Positions 52,501-63,407 of a stretch of 64,000 nucleotides of DNA are shown here, one piece after another; positions within the stretch are counted from its first letter, which is position 1; every line of letters starts with the position of its first letter. This DNA comes from Mesodorylaimus sp. YZB2_4 (taxonomy: Eukaryota; Nematoda; Enoplea; Dorylaimida; Dorylaimidae), in contig JASANH010001438.1 of NCBI GenBank assembly GCA_030248295.1, positions 496,001 through 560,000 of the forward strand, written 5' to 3'. The notes below the pieces were generated by a model, which was not told the origin of the DNA, ran no database searches, and was given only the letters and a program-made list of their open reading frames with translations. The position numbers and the translations under genes are program-made.

Positions 52501-53402
52501 CAAGTGGATGCAATATCGCAGAAAGCAGGGTCAGATGTGAGGGCTTACAGGCCTGACCTCGGGATCGTTTTCTAGGATCGTCACTCAAGCAGGAAGCGGC
52601 ATTTCCTAATTGGGCAGGCCAGGAGGACGAGCACGCGTCATCTAATATGGACGACAGAGCGGCATCGGACGGAACGAGCTACTCGTTCGGCAACCCTGAT
52701 TCGTTTCTGGTACCATCGGCCAGTTCGGCGGAAGTCGGTGGTCGGAGGCATCTGACGATACCTGTTCTACCGCACACAAGATCGAGGGGTGCGACTGCTG
52801 CAGGTACGGTTTGATATGACCTGGTGTGATCATTAACGATAGGTTGGAATCGATATCGCGATCAGTGAAATCCAATCGGGAGTGGGGTTTTTTATTATTC
52901 TCTCGAGTTTGAGCCTGCTTTTCTCAGAACGCTTTTCAGTCATACAGCTTTTTTGGAATTTGTTTTTAGTTATCAATCGTTGCGTATGAACTGAAATTGA
53001 GGAATAAATACGCAGCCTCGATGCAGTCTTAAACACGCCCGAACACGGATAAGCCACACCAGCTTTCCTTCCACCCCTTGAACTGCGCAAAGAGCTGCTA
53101 CAGAAAATGACATACAGACATTACCTTCCAGCCTAGCATGCTTCTGCTTCATTATTTATGCAGAAAATCCCGACGCTTAAACGTCCGAATCGGCATCCCG
53201 ACCTATGGTTAGTGAGCATAAGCTCCTAATGTAGAAGCCCTAGCCTAGTGCAAGAGTCTTATCTAATGAATCTGTGTGAGAGTCTAGGATTCATGTGCTT
53301 CTTGTTTCAGGGGTCTCTCGAACGAAAGAAAGCGCGATGTATTCACCTACGATTCTTCGCTTCGTTCTTGTTGCCTTGGCCTATGCAACGGTTTATCGCT
53401 AA
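49527..53402 (+). CDS. Ephrin, GPI-anchored (first of tandem pair)
   Basis: Ephrins are cell-surface ligands of Eph receptor tyrosine kinases used in contact-dependent guidance and sorting. Six exons (49527-49867, 50869-50998, 51193-51349, 51628-51720, 52576-52803, 53311-53402) give 346 residues with consistent phases. The receptor-binding domain is clear: GIYWNSTNEIFRIDNTDHI, VVQIGDRVDFICPY, AYDYCALTSDSVLVGVC, HVTVVFREYTPKPGGIEF, YYFISTSTGRPGGMDSG and GLCLSKNMKVKFEIEPG. A Ser-rich linker follows, then a hydrophobic C-terminus (YSPTILRFVLVALAYATVYR) without cytoplasmic tail, as in A-type GPI-anchored ephrins. The likely signal peptide is HFFLTSWLFFTIGNCG, about 80 residues in, so the true start may lie on a different upstream exon or at a later codon than the ATG at 49527. 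Intron 4 carries a dispersed repeat and a perfect hairpin. Confidence 0.9.
51930..52145 (+). repeat. Dispersed repeat family C, copy in ephrin intron 4
   Basis: It begins with CCTCGTGCCTGGTAGGCCAT and contains ATCGATTCCCC, a TAGTCGCAAGACTTGC block and GCTTGCCAGGCTTTGTTAC. The copy at 57245-57460 matches it in inverted orientation over about 210 nt. The tRNA-like ATCGATTCCCC suggests a SINE, but this is tentative. Confidence 0.7.
52374..52456. repeat. Perfect 29-bp inverted repeat with 25-nt loop
   Basis: The arm at 52374-52402 (starting CTGTCCGCAGTGATAGGATC) is the exact reverse complement of 52428-52456. The loop is 52403-52427. The transcript in the sense direction of the ephrin gene would fold into a fully paired 29-bp hairpin. 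It lies in intron 4 of the first ephrin gene. Confidence 0.9.
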
Positions 53403-53971
53403 ACTTTGCTACAGTGATAACATGCGTTTTATGAAATGTGATTTCATGTTGAAAAAAGATTACAATTACATGGACTTGGCCATCCTGTCTCGGCAGAGGG
53501 CGCTGTTGGGCATCACGTGTTGGACCCTAACTCCGCCCCTTTACGAATCCGTCGGCCACTAGTGTCTGGTTTCCATTTTGAGCTCGATTTAGCCCGCGGA
53601 GTCGTTTGTGGTGTAGATTCGGCCTATACTGTGTAAGATATGTAAGTATAGGCTATTAAATTACCAATTCGTATTCATAACCGCAATAGTGAGTGACTCA
53701 TCGGAAAAGTAATTCAGTATCGATAAGATACCAGCTGGCAGTTGATTGGACTATTCTGTACATATGCTTTGCTATCGGCCCATTATAATCTTATCACTAT
53801 CACCTGGCGTGTATGAAATAGAACCGATCCTGAAACGAGTCTTATTTGGAACTGGTTTTCATCTAACTCTTTCACAACTCGCTTTGAATTGGATGGATTT
53901 CATTCATAGCTACCGTCAGCTCATCGTCAGTTGATTGTTTAGGACTGAACTGGTCAGGTGGTGTAGTCGTC

Positions 53972-56900
53972 ATGTCGGCATTGAGTGATAATGCCATTGC
54001 CATATTCGTCATACTCGTCAGGCTGGCCATATTCGGAGGAAGCCAATTGGCCGAAGTCAATGGAAAGAAAATAGCGGATATTTATTGGAATACATCGAAT
54101 CCCATGTAGGCTACTTTGATTTGGGGTGGACACGGTAAAGGGGGAGCTGTGCTGAGACCTTCCAGTCCAGACATAGTGCTCGTGATGGTCTTATCAGTAG
54201 CTGATCAACGCATGACGTTCAGCTGTGGGGCATGTGTAATCAAAGGGATCAGAAAATCGGGTCTTTTTTGCTTCCAAGTTAGCCATGATTCCAACAAAGA
54301 TGTTAGTTTAGTCAGCCGCCCGAGCATCTGTCCGTCTGGTCTAAGTGGCCCCTTATCACCCATTTGATCATCCCCATCGAACTGTAAACTTTGCAGAAGC
54401 TAAAGCCGCGTTGAGATTTTTTATGTACCGCTAGTCTTTCAGTTTTGGGCGTGTAGGCGAAGTTTCTATGTGTAGTGCCTACTGTACTGTACGCCCGACC
54501 CCGACCTTGACCAGGCGTCACTCGGACGTAGGACTCATTTTCACACTCGATGCGGGCGTGATCAATCTAATAAGGGTGTGTGACAGTTATGGCTTGTAGA
54601 TGGATGGCAATGGACTTTTTCTCAGCGGGTGGGTAAGATTGCATGAAGGGGGATTGCAGAGTGGAGTCAGGATTTGTGCTCCCTGATCTCCACCCATCTC
54701 ATCTACTTCAGATTCCACTTTGATGACAGTGCGCACATGTTCGTAGTCCAATTACGAGACAGCGTCGATATTATCTGTCCGAAATATTCTTTTGGCTATC
54801 CCGAGGATCGAATAGAGTACTCTCTCATCTACATGGTAAGTCCCTCCCCCCCCCCCCCCCCCCCCCCCAGCCGTCCCTCACTTTGCCAGTTTTCAGGTGG
54901 ATCGTCGGAGTTACGAGACGTGCAATATTGGTAAGGCGGCCCGAGTAGTCGGCATTTGCACACGGCCATATATCGATCAAGTGATTACGGTAGTATTTCG
55001 AGAATTCACGCCCAATCCGAACTTGTTGGAATTCGCTTCGGGCCGCGACTACTTTTTTATATGTAAGCTGCCGTGATGGCCATTCTCCTTTGTTCTCATT
55101 TGGCATTGGTATGTTCTTTCGTCTGCCTACTGTCGCACTCCTAGTCAGTCCGTCTTGCTGTCGGGGTACGGGGTGGCGTATAAGTTTCCCAACTTCATTT
55201 ACCAAATATGGGCATAGTATGCGAACATGTCTCGACCCGATGCGTCAAACATTCGTCAATCGGGCTGACGATGGTCGATGGTGTGAATGAAATGAGTATC
55301 AGAGACCCGCATACCTGTACACTAGCCCCGACTAGTCTGGCCGACGATGAGTACTATAACACAGTACAGTATAGTAGGATAGTATGGAAGTATTTTTTCT
55401 AATTCTTTCTGCCACTTTCGGCAAATCGGAGCCGCCTCGAGAACTGCTGTCAATTATATTGTTTGGTGTAGAATTTATGGAGTGAGCGTATGAAAAAGGA
55501 TACGTTTCGAGTTTAGGGAACGCCGAAACGGCAATGATGACCTTAGGTTTAGACAGGCACCCACTTGTATATTTATTTAAGACGAATGCCAATTGGTTTT
55601 TGAAAATTTGAAAGAAGTGGGAAAAGGAAAAAGAAAACGTAATTGTAGAAGGGAATAGTCGTACAGGTCAAGCGAACACCAATGCCATGATGCAAGAATG
55701 ACAGTGAGTAGTCGGGTTATGAGGGGATGGTTGCAGGAGACAGCTAAACTCCTTTGATTGCGACCCTACTGTAACCGTTCGCTACATTGGAGTGCACTGG
55801 TAAATTTTGTGGACGCCGAAAATTGATGCTTACGGTCGACCACAGTCATGAGAAGCCCCAGCCACAAGCCCCGTCTTTCTCATTGTATCTTATCGACAAT
55901 CCAGCGAACTGACGGACCACTGACTTTCAAGCCAGAGGTAGCCCACCTGCTGACACACCCGGCCTCTGAATCATCGTCAGGCGTGCCCCAGTGATTTTAA
56001 CCAGCGGTTGCTAGTAGCCCTTTATCTTTCGCATATCATGCCACTAGACAGGCCAAGACCTAAGAGGCATAACCTGTAAAGCAGAGGGAGGCAAGACAAG
56101 AGCAGGGGGCAAACCTGCGAGACTTAGCACCACGCCCAAGCAGACGACCAAGCCTTCCGACCATGGCCCCGTTGCATGAAAGTTAAGACAAGCCAACTTG
56201 TTCGGACATCCCTTCATCTTGCGTTTATTCGTGGATTGACAAACTCTAGGATCAGGCCAACTGCCAGAACCTTAATGTGCTTAGGATGCTTGTCGTGACT
56301 TTGGCAACGTGGATAATGCTCAAAGATGCGGCTTCGTATAGGGGTCAGCAGATATGAGGATTGCTGCTGGAAACATGATGAGTTAGAGGGCCTGTAGTGA
56401 TAGTGCGCTACTTCTTTAAATTTGTGAGTCAGAGCCGGGTTTTTCCAGCGTGGGCCCGAAAAACCAAAGAAAATAGATACAGACACAGATAGTAGGAAGC
56501 ATCAACTAGCGCCCGCGGTGATGTAAAAGATTCAAATTTGATCTATATATTGCTTGGTAGAAAGATTAGGCTTTTCCCAGGTTCGATTCCGGCCGCCGAG
56601 GACGGTTTGCCAGACCTTGCACGTCATGCTGTGGGTGGCTCACCCTAAGTTGAGTCCTGCCTTCCACTGTCACTGTGGGCCCCTCTCGCCATAGTGGGAT
56701 GCTGATTGTGGTAGGATGCTCTCGGCTGAGGTCCTTCTTTAGTGGCGATGAAGATCAGAAAGAAATGATTCCTGCTGTTCCTGGAAAGAAGTTTTACAGT
56801 CTCGCCTGTTTTTTCTTTGTCGCCTTATTTCGCTTTTTCAAATCTAACCACATTCGCCAGACCAGACTGCAGCCAACCAGTTGATAATGGCTATATCTCG

Positions 56901-58081
56901 CACGATCGTGGTGTCTCATGGACCCAAAAAACAATGTAATTTTTTATTCCAGCCACAAGCAACGGGTCGAGACACGGGCTGAAAAATGAACAGGACGGCC
57001 TGTGTCGACACTACAACATGCGATTGCGCTTCATTGTGGAACCAAGGTCAAGCAGTTCAGGAGTGGATGGTAAGCTAGTCTTCTAAACTCAAACAGCCTT
57101 TTGGGGTGTCTCAAAAACAGCTGATATTTTGTTCGGCGAGCAAAATTTTTTACTGTTTTCTTACTGCTGGGGAGAGGACTAGTGGACTTATTGATTCCGA
57201 CCATGTTTTCCGACAGGTCCATGACCAAAACATTAGTCACGAGTGTTACCCATGGCTGCTAGCGCAATCGCCTATGTAACCAAGCCTGGCAGGCGTAGGA
57301 GGGAGGTTGCCCGACAAAAACTCCAACTGGAACAAGCAAGTCTCGAGACCATACCTACGGCTGAAATATCAATCCGAGAGGTTGACGTCTCCCAGCCGGG
57401 GTAGATCGATTACTTAATCCTAGTCGCTATGGCCTACCAGGCACGAGGGCTACACTTACCAGGCGAGCATTTGATCAAGTGTGGTTTATCTTACAGCAGT
57501 CAACGGCCGTGACTTCGATTCGGACGAAGACGACTCATCGAACAGGCGGGCTGACTCGAGCTCTGATCAGAGCCTTTATCGTGGCCCGCCGCCAGTCATG
57601 ATTCTACCCAGGGCTCCGGCCACTTTCGCCAGGCCCGTCTTCAGCCAACCAGTTGATAAAGGAAGTCTGTATCCCGCCCGGCCTTGGTGGACTGGACGAG
57701 GCCCCAGCGATTTGAATTCGCCCAGCAAAAACACATACGATGGTGAGTCAGACCCTCCTTCGGGCTTCAGCTATTAGTCTTGGTGGTGCTCATCGACTCG
57801 CGACCCCATAGAATTCTTTGCCCCACTGGCAATGATAGCAAAGACAATATAACTAACCACATAGCCACGCCCTGTCACTCAAACACGGGGCTCATGGGTC
57901 ACTTGCTGATGTGCACCACTGGCTGAGATGGTCCAGCCCAACCTGTCACGTGACTTACTCGTCCTCATTTTCAGGCTCACAGTCAGTGCGCAGTGGCGTA
58001 AGACCATCACGATCCAGTGCTAGCCACCTCTGGCATTGCTCATTCCTTCTTATGCTTCCAGTGCTCCTGTTTTTTCGGTGA
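53972..58081 (+). CDS. Ephrin, GPI-anchored (second of tandem pair)
   Basis: Six exons (53972-54105, 54712-54835, 54897-55062, 56953-57069, 57497-57742, 57975-58081) join in phase to 297 residues. The N-terminus MSALSDNAIAIFVILVRLAI is a signal peptide. The receptor-binding domain reads DIYWNTSNPIFHFDDSAHM, VVQLRDSVDIICPKYSF, YETCNIGKAARVVGICTRP, ITVVFREFTPNPNLLEF, DYFFISTSNGSRHG and GLCRHYNMRLRF. A Ser/Asp/Pro-rich linker (SDEDDSSNRRADSSSDQS) leads to a hydrophobic terminus (WHCSFLLMLPVLLFFR) that fits a GPI signal. The exon phases match those of the upstream ephrin gene, pointing to tandem duplication. The two proteins differ in most positions, so the duplication is not recent. Intron 3 is long (1.9 kb) and contains a SINE-A copy; intron 2 carries a 23-C run. 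Confidence 0.93.
54846..54868 (+). repeat. Poly-C run of 23 nt
   Basis: The homopolymer forms most of the 61-nt intron 2 of the second ephrin gene. It may affect splicing or sequence accuracy at this point. Confidence 0.9.
56540..56700 (+). repeat. Diverged SINE family A copy
   Basis: It has the B-box AGGTTCGATTCCGG followed by GACGGTTTGCCAGACCTTG and GTGGGTGGCTCACCC, matching the body of family A elements. The A-box region is degraded. It lies in intron 3 of the second ephrin gene. Confidence 0.6.
57245..57460 (-). repeat. Dispersed repeat family C, copy in ephrin 2 intron 4
   Basis: On the minus strand it reads CCTCGTGCCTGGTAGGCCAT, then ATCGATCTACCCCGGCTGGG, GATATTTCAGCCGTAGGTAT and CGCCTGCCAGGCTTGGTTAC, matching the copy at 51930-52145. 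A shorter related piece occurs at about 60230-60330. Confidence 0.7.
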
Positions 58082-58616
58082 TCGTCTCTATGTCCCATTA
58101 TTTCCCATCGAACCGAGCATGTTCGAGTCGAGTCGCCTTTCAATGACCCTTTGCTCATCAGCCTCTCCTGTTTGTTTTCGAGGCGCCCGTATTGGAACTG
58201 GTATTGATTCGCCATATGTCCATAAGTGTGCATAGGCAACCGTTGTGGTAATCCAGACCGGACCAAAGGGATTGACGATTTTTGTTATTGTGCATAACAT
58301 GTCCTTGTTGGTTTGGTGCCACACTTCTCCCGCTTGTATGGCTAGCACGTGCAAATACTCCACTTACTCAATGCAGTGACAGTTACACTGTTCTGTGATG
58401 CACCAGAGGATCTAATGCTTCGTGTTTTGGAAACGAGAAAAGGTCTTCTCGAAGAAACCAAATTTTCCCGAGCCACGTGCACTTGGCTAAAGGGTTCAGC
58501 GACCATTTTTGGACACATAACAACTGCTGTCACACCAAGACTACTTACTAACCATGTACACAGTGTAAAGCGACATCCTATCACAAAGACGTATATCACA
58601 CCACTCGCTAGCTGAT
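58082..58616. other. Convergent region between ephrin 2 and SLC37A4
   Basis: Both 3' ends lie here. A plus-strand open frame at 58349-58615 (VLETRKGLLEETKFSRATC) has some protein-like character but no family resemblance and no clear splice partners. Confidence 0.35.
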
Positions 58617-61600
58617 CTAGTCCACATGAGCGATCTTAGTACTTGACGATTTAGTCAGCACCAAGGCGGCCAGACATACCAAACAAAAGAAAGCCTCCAG
58701 GTAAAATGCAAACGTCAAGGATGTTGCAGTGGCCAGCACACTGAACGGGTAGCCAGCGAGTACTGCACCAACTAAAACAACAGAGATTATAGTCCTCAGA
58801 AGAGACTCGACTCGAGTGCACTTACCATTCGCTGCCAGACTGACCACGGCGTGCGAAGAACCACTGAGATGAACTGGTGCTTCTTCGGTAGCAACGATTC
58901 CAAAGATGTTGATGTTTCCGTACAGCGAAGCACCGAGCACAAATGAGAGAACAGGCAGGAAGGCCTGAAAGGCAGAATTTTATGTCGTATCCTCAAAGGA
59001 AGCTGCTGAAATCAATTGGATTCATGGGCTGCTTAATATTCATCTAAGAAATCCTTGAACACTCCAAGGCATATCCCATGCAAGTATGGGCAAGGTCGGC
59101 TTGGTTAGAGGGGTTTGGGTGGAGAGGGGAGAGGGGGGAGAGACAAGGGGCGGGGGAAGGAGGGAGGGGGAGGGGGAAGGAGGGAGGGGTGGAGATCCAA
59201 TCAGATCGCCTAAGCTTGATCTGATCGCGTGTGAGATAGGTCAGGCCAGGTCAGGTTTGGGTCAAGTCGAGTGAGTGAGTTGTATGACTGTTTACATACA
59301 GTGCTGTAGGCTGGCTGGACAATTGGCCTGTGCTTGGAGGCCAGGTCTTGGTCCTGTCCACGTACAATTTGATCACTTTTGTTCCCTTCCTGCTGGACCT
59401 GAGGTGGGGGCGGTTTCGAGAGGAAGGGTTCAATGTCCTGGCCGGCCCAACAACCCCCTTGCACATAGTTGATCCTATGTCTTGCGCAGACTCCAACAAT
59501 AAGCCTCAGATGTGTGGCAGCTGATGCGAGAGGCCTCCAGGGTTTTTGTGTAACCACACCAACCCTGGGGTCTCACGGAAAAGCATGTTTAGGTAATGGA
59601 TTGAGAAAACTACTCCCCCTGGCTCTGCAAAAGATCTGAAGCCATGAGCAGTTGCAAGTACTAGTATGACCGCCCGAAAGAGTTGGTTGGGTTCCATATG
59701 TGCCATGAGCGCCCTATCTGAAGCTGAAAATGCGAAACATGACTTACATTAGATGAGGCAATCAATCCCAGGGCAAGTACACTGGCAAGCATGTACCCCA
59801 TAACCACCTTCATTCTCGGATTAGTGGCCTTTGGATTCGGTGCCTGAAACATCAAAAATGAACCCATGCTCAGTCAACTCCAGCTAATGAAGGTGCAGTC
59901 TCACCTGGCGGGCCAATACCCAGTCAGTGATGTATCCTGTTGAGAAGCTGCTCAGCATACCGCCCAGTTCGAAGCTACTGATCACCCCACTTGCAAGCGC
60001 GGACGACAGTTGTTTTTCTTCCAGTACCAACAGCTGAGCCCAGTTCTCGATGCTGGTTTTTGCAGCGAACACAACGAAATAGTAGAAGGACAGTCGCCAC
60101 AGGAACGAGGATTGCATCAACGCTGGCCACTTGGCGTCACTTTGTCCTAAAGGTGATACAGTATTGAGCAACCTGCAGTCGGTAGGCGTGGGATAGGATG
60201 TGGGAGGGACAAACCTTTTACTGGAGCAAGGCGGCTGGAACATCAATTAGAAGGGTTGACGTTTCCCAGCCAGACAACAATAAATCACTCCCACTCGCCG
60301 TAGGCCAATCATCCGTGGATTATCTCGACTGATATCCCCACTTGGAAAGTACTGTGCCTGCTGAACTTTGGGAGACGACCCACCCAATCTCAGGTGGCCC
60401 AACATTACCGTCAACTTACCCCCAGCTGACTTCTTATCATCCTTTTTCTTCGACTCTGCCACGATTTCCGGCAGTCCATAATCTTTCGGGGTGTTCCGAA
60501 CCGCGATCAGAGCTACCACAGCACTGGCAATACTCGCCACTCCTGCAACCAAGCACGCGATTACACTTGTCACGCAATGAGCACTTACACTTGCCCGAGA
60601 TTAGCATAAATCCTCTCCATCCATTACCAACCGCTAATAAGAAGGGAAGAATCAAAGGAACGACAGCACCAGTCACATTGACACTGGCCGACAGCAATGA
60701 CCACACTGTTCCGAACTGTGACGGCTTGAACCACTGAAACACAACACTACCTATCTCTCATCTCCCCCCCCCCCCACTCGCGACCTCCACTCCTCACCTG
60801 TCTCAGCACTTTGGCACAAGCGGGCCAACCGCAGCCTTGTGACAAGCCATTGACAAACCACAACAGTGTGTAGGTGCTGACCGAGCCAGCACGAGAAAAT
60901 CCAACCACACTCGCTCCCGATAAGGTCAGGCCCAAGAAGAAGAGAGTGCGAGCACTGATTTGGTCTGACAGGACACCAATGATGAACTTGCTGATTGCAT
61001 AGGCCAAGTTCAGTGCACTGACCACCTTGCCTAGAATCGACAGCAGGCAAAGAGTATGCTTGAAATGGCATGTGAACCCAGGTGACTGAAATCAAAACCA
61101 CTGCGAGTACAGAACTGGGAAGACTATTTCTAATCCATCTATCATAAGATCCCTTGGTATCCATCTCCCGACCTCCCCCAGGACTCTCACAACAGGACTA
61201 GAGGAGTCCAAGGGACCCCCTCCTCCAAGGGATCCAATGGGTCTATGGGACCCCAAAGGACCTCACATCTCCAGGAATTCTCGAAAATTCCCATCACACG
61301 AGCAGACAAGCGGAAGTTAAGAAAAGATCAATATTTTGAAACGGGTTAAACAAGACTTGGCACAGGAAGATAAGACAGATGGTGAATCTGCCAAGACCAT
61401 GATTGCCCATGTTATTGTTCCATGCCAGTCGACTAGGGATCTGTGTGGAAACCAGGTGTTAATCAAACCCCGCAAAATCCCGATGAGGTCAGGCCCAAGA
61501 ACACAATGCGAGCACTGATTTGGTTCGAAAAAGGATACCAACAGGTTGCAGGTATTCCCATGTGGAATCATAGTGATCCACATACCATGCAGTCCGCCTG

Positions 61601-61883
61601 GAAGTACGTGGCTCAATGCGGTTCCAGGTCAATAGCCACCATGGATTCATGCTGGGATATCAGAATTTTAAACATGGGAATCAAAAAAGCACCTCCATTC
61701 TAGTGCTCGAGACTAAAAAGTCCTTAAGCCCAGCTTACCCACATCTTCCTTAGCCAATCCCTCGGTCTCCACAAAAATAGGAATGATAAACCCAAATGTC
61801 TTTCGACACAAAATATAGAAAGCATATCCAATGAATAAACACGAAAATACAACCGCTTGGTACCGTGCCAATTGGGGTGCCAT
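58617..61883 (-). CDS. SLC37A4: Glucose-6-phosphate/phosphate translocase, SLC37 family
   Basis: SLC37A4 exchanges glucose-6-phosphate for phosphate across the ER membrane. Eight exons (61883-61739, 61030-60798, 60733-60595, 60542-60420, 60146-59905, 59843-59748, 58964-58826, 58771-58617) sum to 423 residues, close to the human 429. Motifs: FYILCRKTFGFIIPIF, VVSALNLAYAISKFIIGVLS with DQISAR, LLWFVNGLSQGCGWPACAKV, WFKPSQFGTVWSLLSASVN, KTSIENWAQLLVLEEKQLSS with ALASGVISSFELGGML, and GIVATEEAPVHLSGSSHAVV. The CRK in helix 1 corresponds to the family NRK phosphate-binding Arg region. About twelve hydrophobic spans fit an MFS fold. Intron 3 appears to use a GC donor (TCGG|GCAAGT); the nearby GTAAGT would create a stop. 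An upstream in-frame ATG at 61913 is an alternative start. Intron 1 contains a decayed copy of exon 2. No ER-retention motif was obvious at the C-terminus. Confidence 0.93.
59106..59197 (+). repeat. Polypurine G-rich tract
   Basis: An almost pure A/G stretch with many runs of three to six G lies in intron 6 of SLC37A4, on the strand opposite to transcription. The minus-strand RNA would be C/U-rich. The G-rich strand has quadruplex-forming potential. Confidence 0.8.
61345..61560 (-). pseudogene. Decayed duplicate of SLC37A4 exon 2 within intron 1
   Basis: Plus-strand blocks GAGGTCAGGCCCAAGAA and TGCGAGCACTGATTTGGT (61487-61524) match exon 2 (60921-60964: AAGGTCAGGCCCAAGAA, TGCGAGCACTGATTTGGT) with small gaps, in the same orientation. 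Weaker similarity extends on both sides. Translated in the exon 2 frame it gives SNQISARIVFLGLTSSG, compared with SDQISARTLFFLGLTLSG in the real exon, and then hits a stop. It is therefore a broken tandem exon copy. Confidence 0.75.
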
Positions 61884-62663
61884 TCCTGATTCGATCTGAA
61901 ACAGCACTTCCATTCAAGTCTCCAAGTCCCCCTCCCCCCCCCCCACAAGCATGCACTCTCGCCCACCCGGCCAGACCAACGAAGCGAGTCTTGATAAGTC
62001 GAGGCCCTCACACCAGCTCTGTTTATATCTCGTCAGCAGTCAAAGACGAAGTGTTGTCGAAAATGCACAGCCTAAACTCAACAGCATCTACTTCCGCCCC
62101 ACCGCACGTACGAGCACCGACAGGTACCGCCTGGCGTGGACCATTTATCAAAAGAACTTGGGCGGAAGCCGTTACATGGCAAGCCGACACAGACTGCAAA
62201 TTTCTTTATTCAGTGTACTGTGCCTGTAAGAGAATACCACGCTAATGAAGGAATATGTCTAACCTGACAATATAACCATAACACATAATTCGGTCAAAGA
62301 TATTGCAAGCTTTGAGTGCTACACTTGCGATCACTCACCACACCACCTTGAAACCGGCCCCCGAAACAACCACCAATTAGCATTGTCGAGATGCAGTACC
62401 TGCTCAGATCTCACAACTGAATAGGACCATCACAATACGAGTGCTAAACAAACCCAATACCCAATAAAAAATACTGTCCCACAGGTAAAAAAATGGGTAA
62501 AGTGGGTACAAAAAAGGTAAATTACATAAAGCTACTCGAACCAGGCGACCACCAACAATATACTGCAGGTAGCGAGAAAAACAGGGGCAGGAAGCATCAA
62601 TTACAGACCTACACTGGCAGCATTGTCCAATCGATGATGAGCCGAATGATTGATGAGATTCGA
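61884..62663. other. Spacer upstream of SLC37A4
   Basis: This contains the SLC37A4 promoter and the 3' UTR of the Shisa-like gene. A short poly-C run is near 61935. No exon was recognised. Confidence 0.4.
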
Positions 62664-63407
62664 TCAATAATCGCATTTGCCAGAAGCCTTGCTAGGAGCG
62701 TACATCTTGGCGTTCTCCACGTTGTCGTCGGGCATCAACGACATAGCAGCCACGTCGTCAGGCTTAGCTGAAAGCAAAGGCAAGGGGATTGTAGCGTACA
62801 TCGGGTCGGAAAGGGTAAGGCAAATGAGGATTTGAAGGCGATAGCAAATGAGGGGAAATGCGAAGCTTATATTCGAAGAATCAAATATCGCCTCGCCTAA
62901 ATGGACCAATCCATCAAATAGTGTCACCGCGACTGGAGAAAGAGACTCCAATCATGGGACACAGACCCATACCCGCCAGAGGCTTCGGCCATCTTCAATT
63001 AAAAAACAAACTCCAAAGAAATACTAGCCGTCACATACCGATATAATCAGGTTTGGCCTCGGCGCGACAAGCCATATACAACGGGCATTTTTCCCAACAG
63101 CAACACATGATCATAACGCCAGTAAAAATAGCAGCAGCTAATACGACACTCACGGATATAATAATGGCCATTCTGAAAGAAAACTCGTCATGAATATTAA
63201 ATTTAAAAAAAGCAACACGAGCTTACGTTTGAGGCAACTCGTAGAATTTTGCCGCAGCTTTAGGAGACTGGCAGCATCGTTCCGTTGATTTATCGCAGCA
63301 CAAGGTCTTGTCCGGCGAATCGGAATATTCTGGGCATTCGTACTGTTCAGTTACGCTTCGGCCATTCTCGTTGACGTATCGTCGAGTGCATAATGTGGTA
63401 GGCGGAT
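62664..63407 (-). CDS. Shisa/STMC6-like single-pass membrane protein, 5' end missing
   Basis: Three exons (63407-63226, 63172-63039, 62767-62664) join in phase. The ectodomain has a cysteine pattern of the Shisa/WBP1/VOPP1 superfamily: TLCTRRYVNENGRS, EQYECPEY and CCDKSTERCCQ. A single transmembrane span (IIISVSVVLAAAIFTGVMIM) is followed by a membrane-proximal Cys cluster (CCCWEKCPLYMAC), usual sites of palmitoylation in this group, and a short tail. Shisa proteins regulate receptor trafficking; related small proteins bind WW domains through PPxY, which is not present here. The tail ends KASGKCDY. The signal-peptide exon was not found: the frame stays open upstream to about 63522, but that stretch (MLFATVLVFKHILNSNS) is only a possible first exon. 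Confidence 0.75.

Noticed and set aside
58349-58615. Plus-strand open frame of 88 codons between ephrin 2 and SLC37A4
   Set aside because: No family resemblance and no splice partners; more likely 3' UTR sequence.
59600-59735. Possible extra SLC37A4 exon reading ALMAHMEPNQLFRAVILVLA
   Set aside because: Its phase does not fit the flanking exons, while exon 6 joins exon 7 at 58964 directly and matches the family there.
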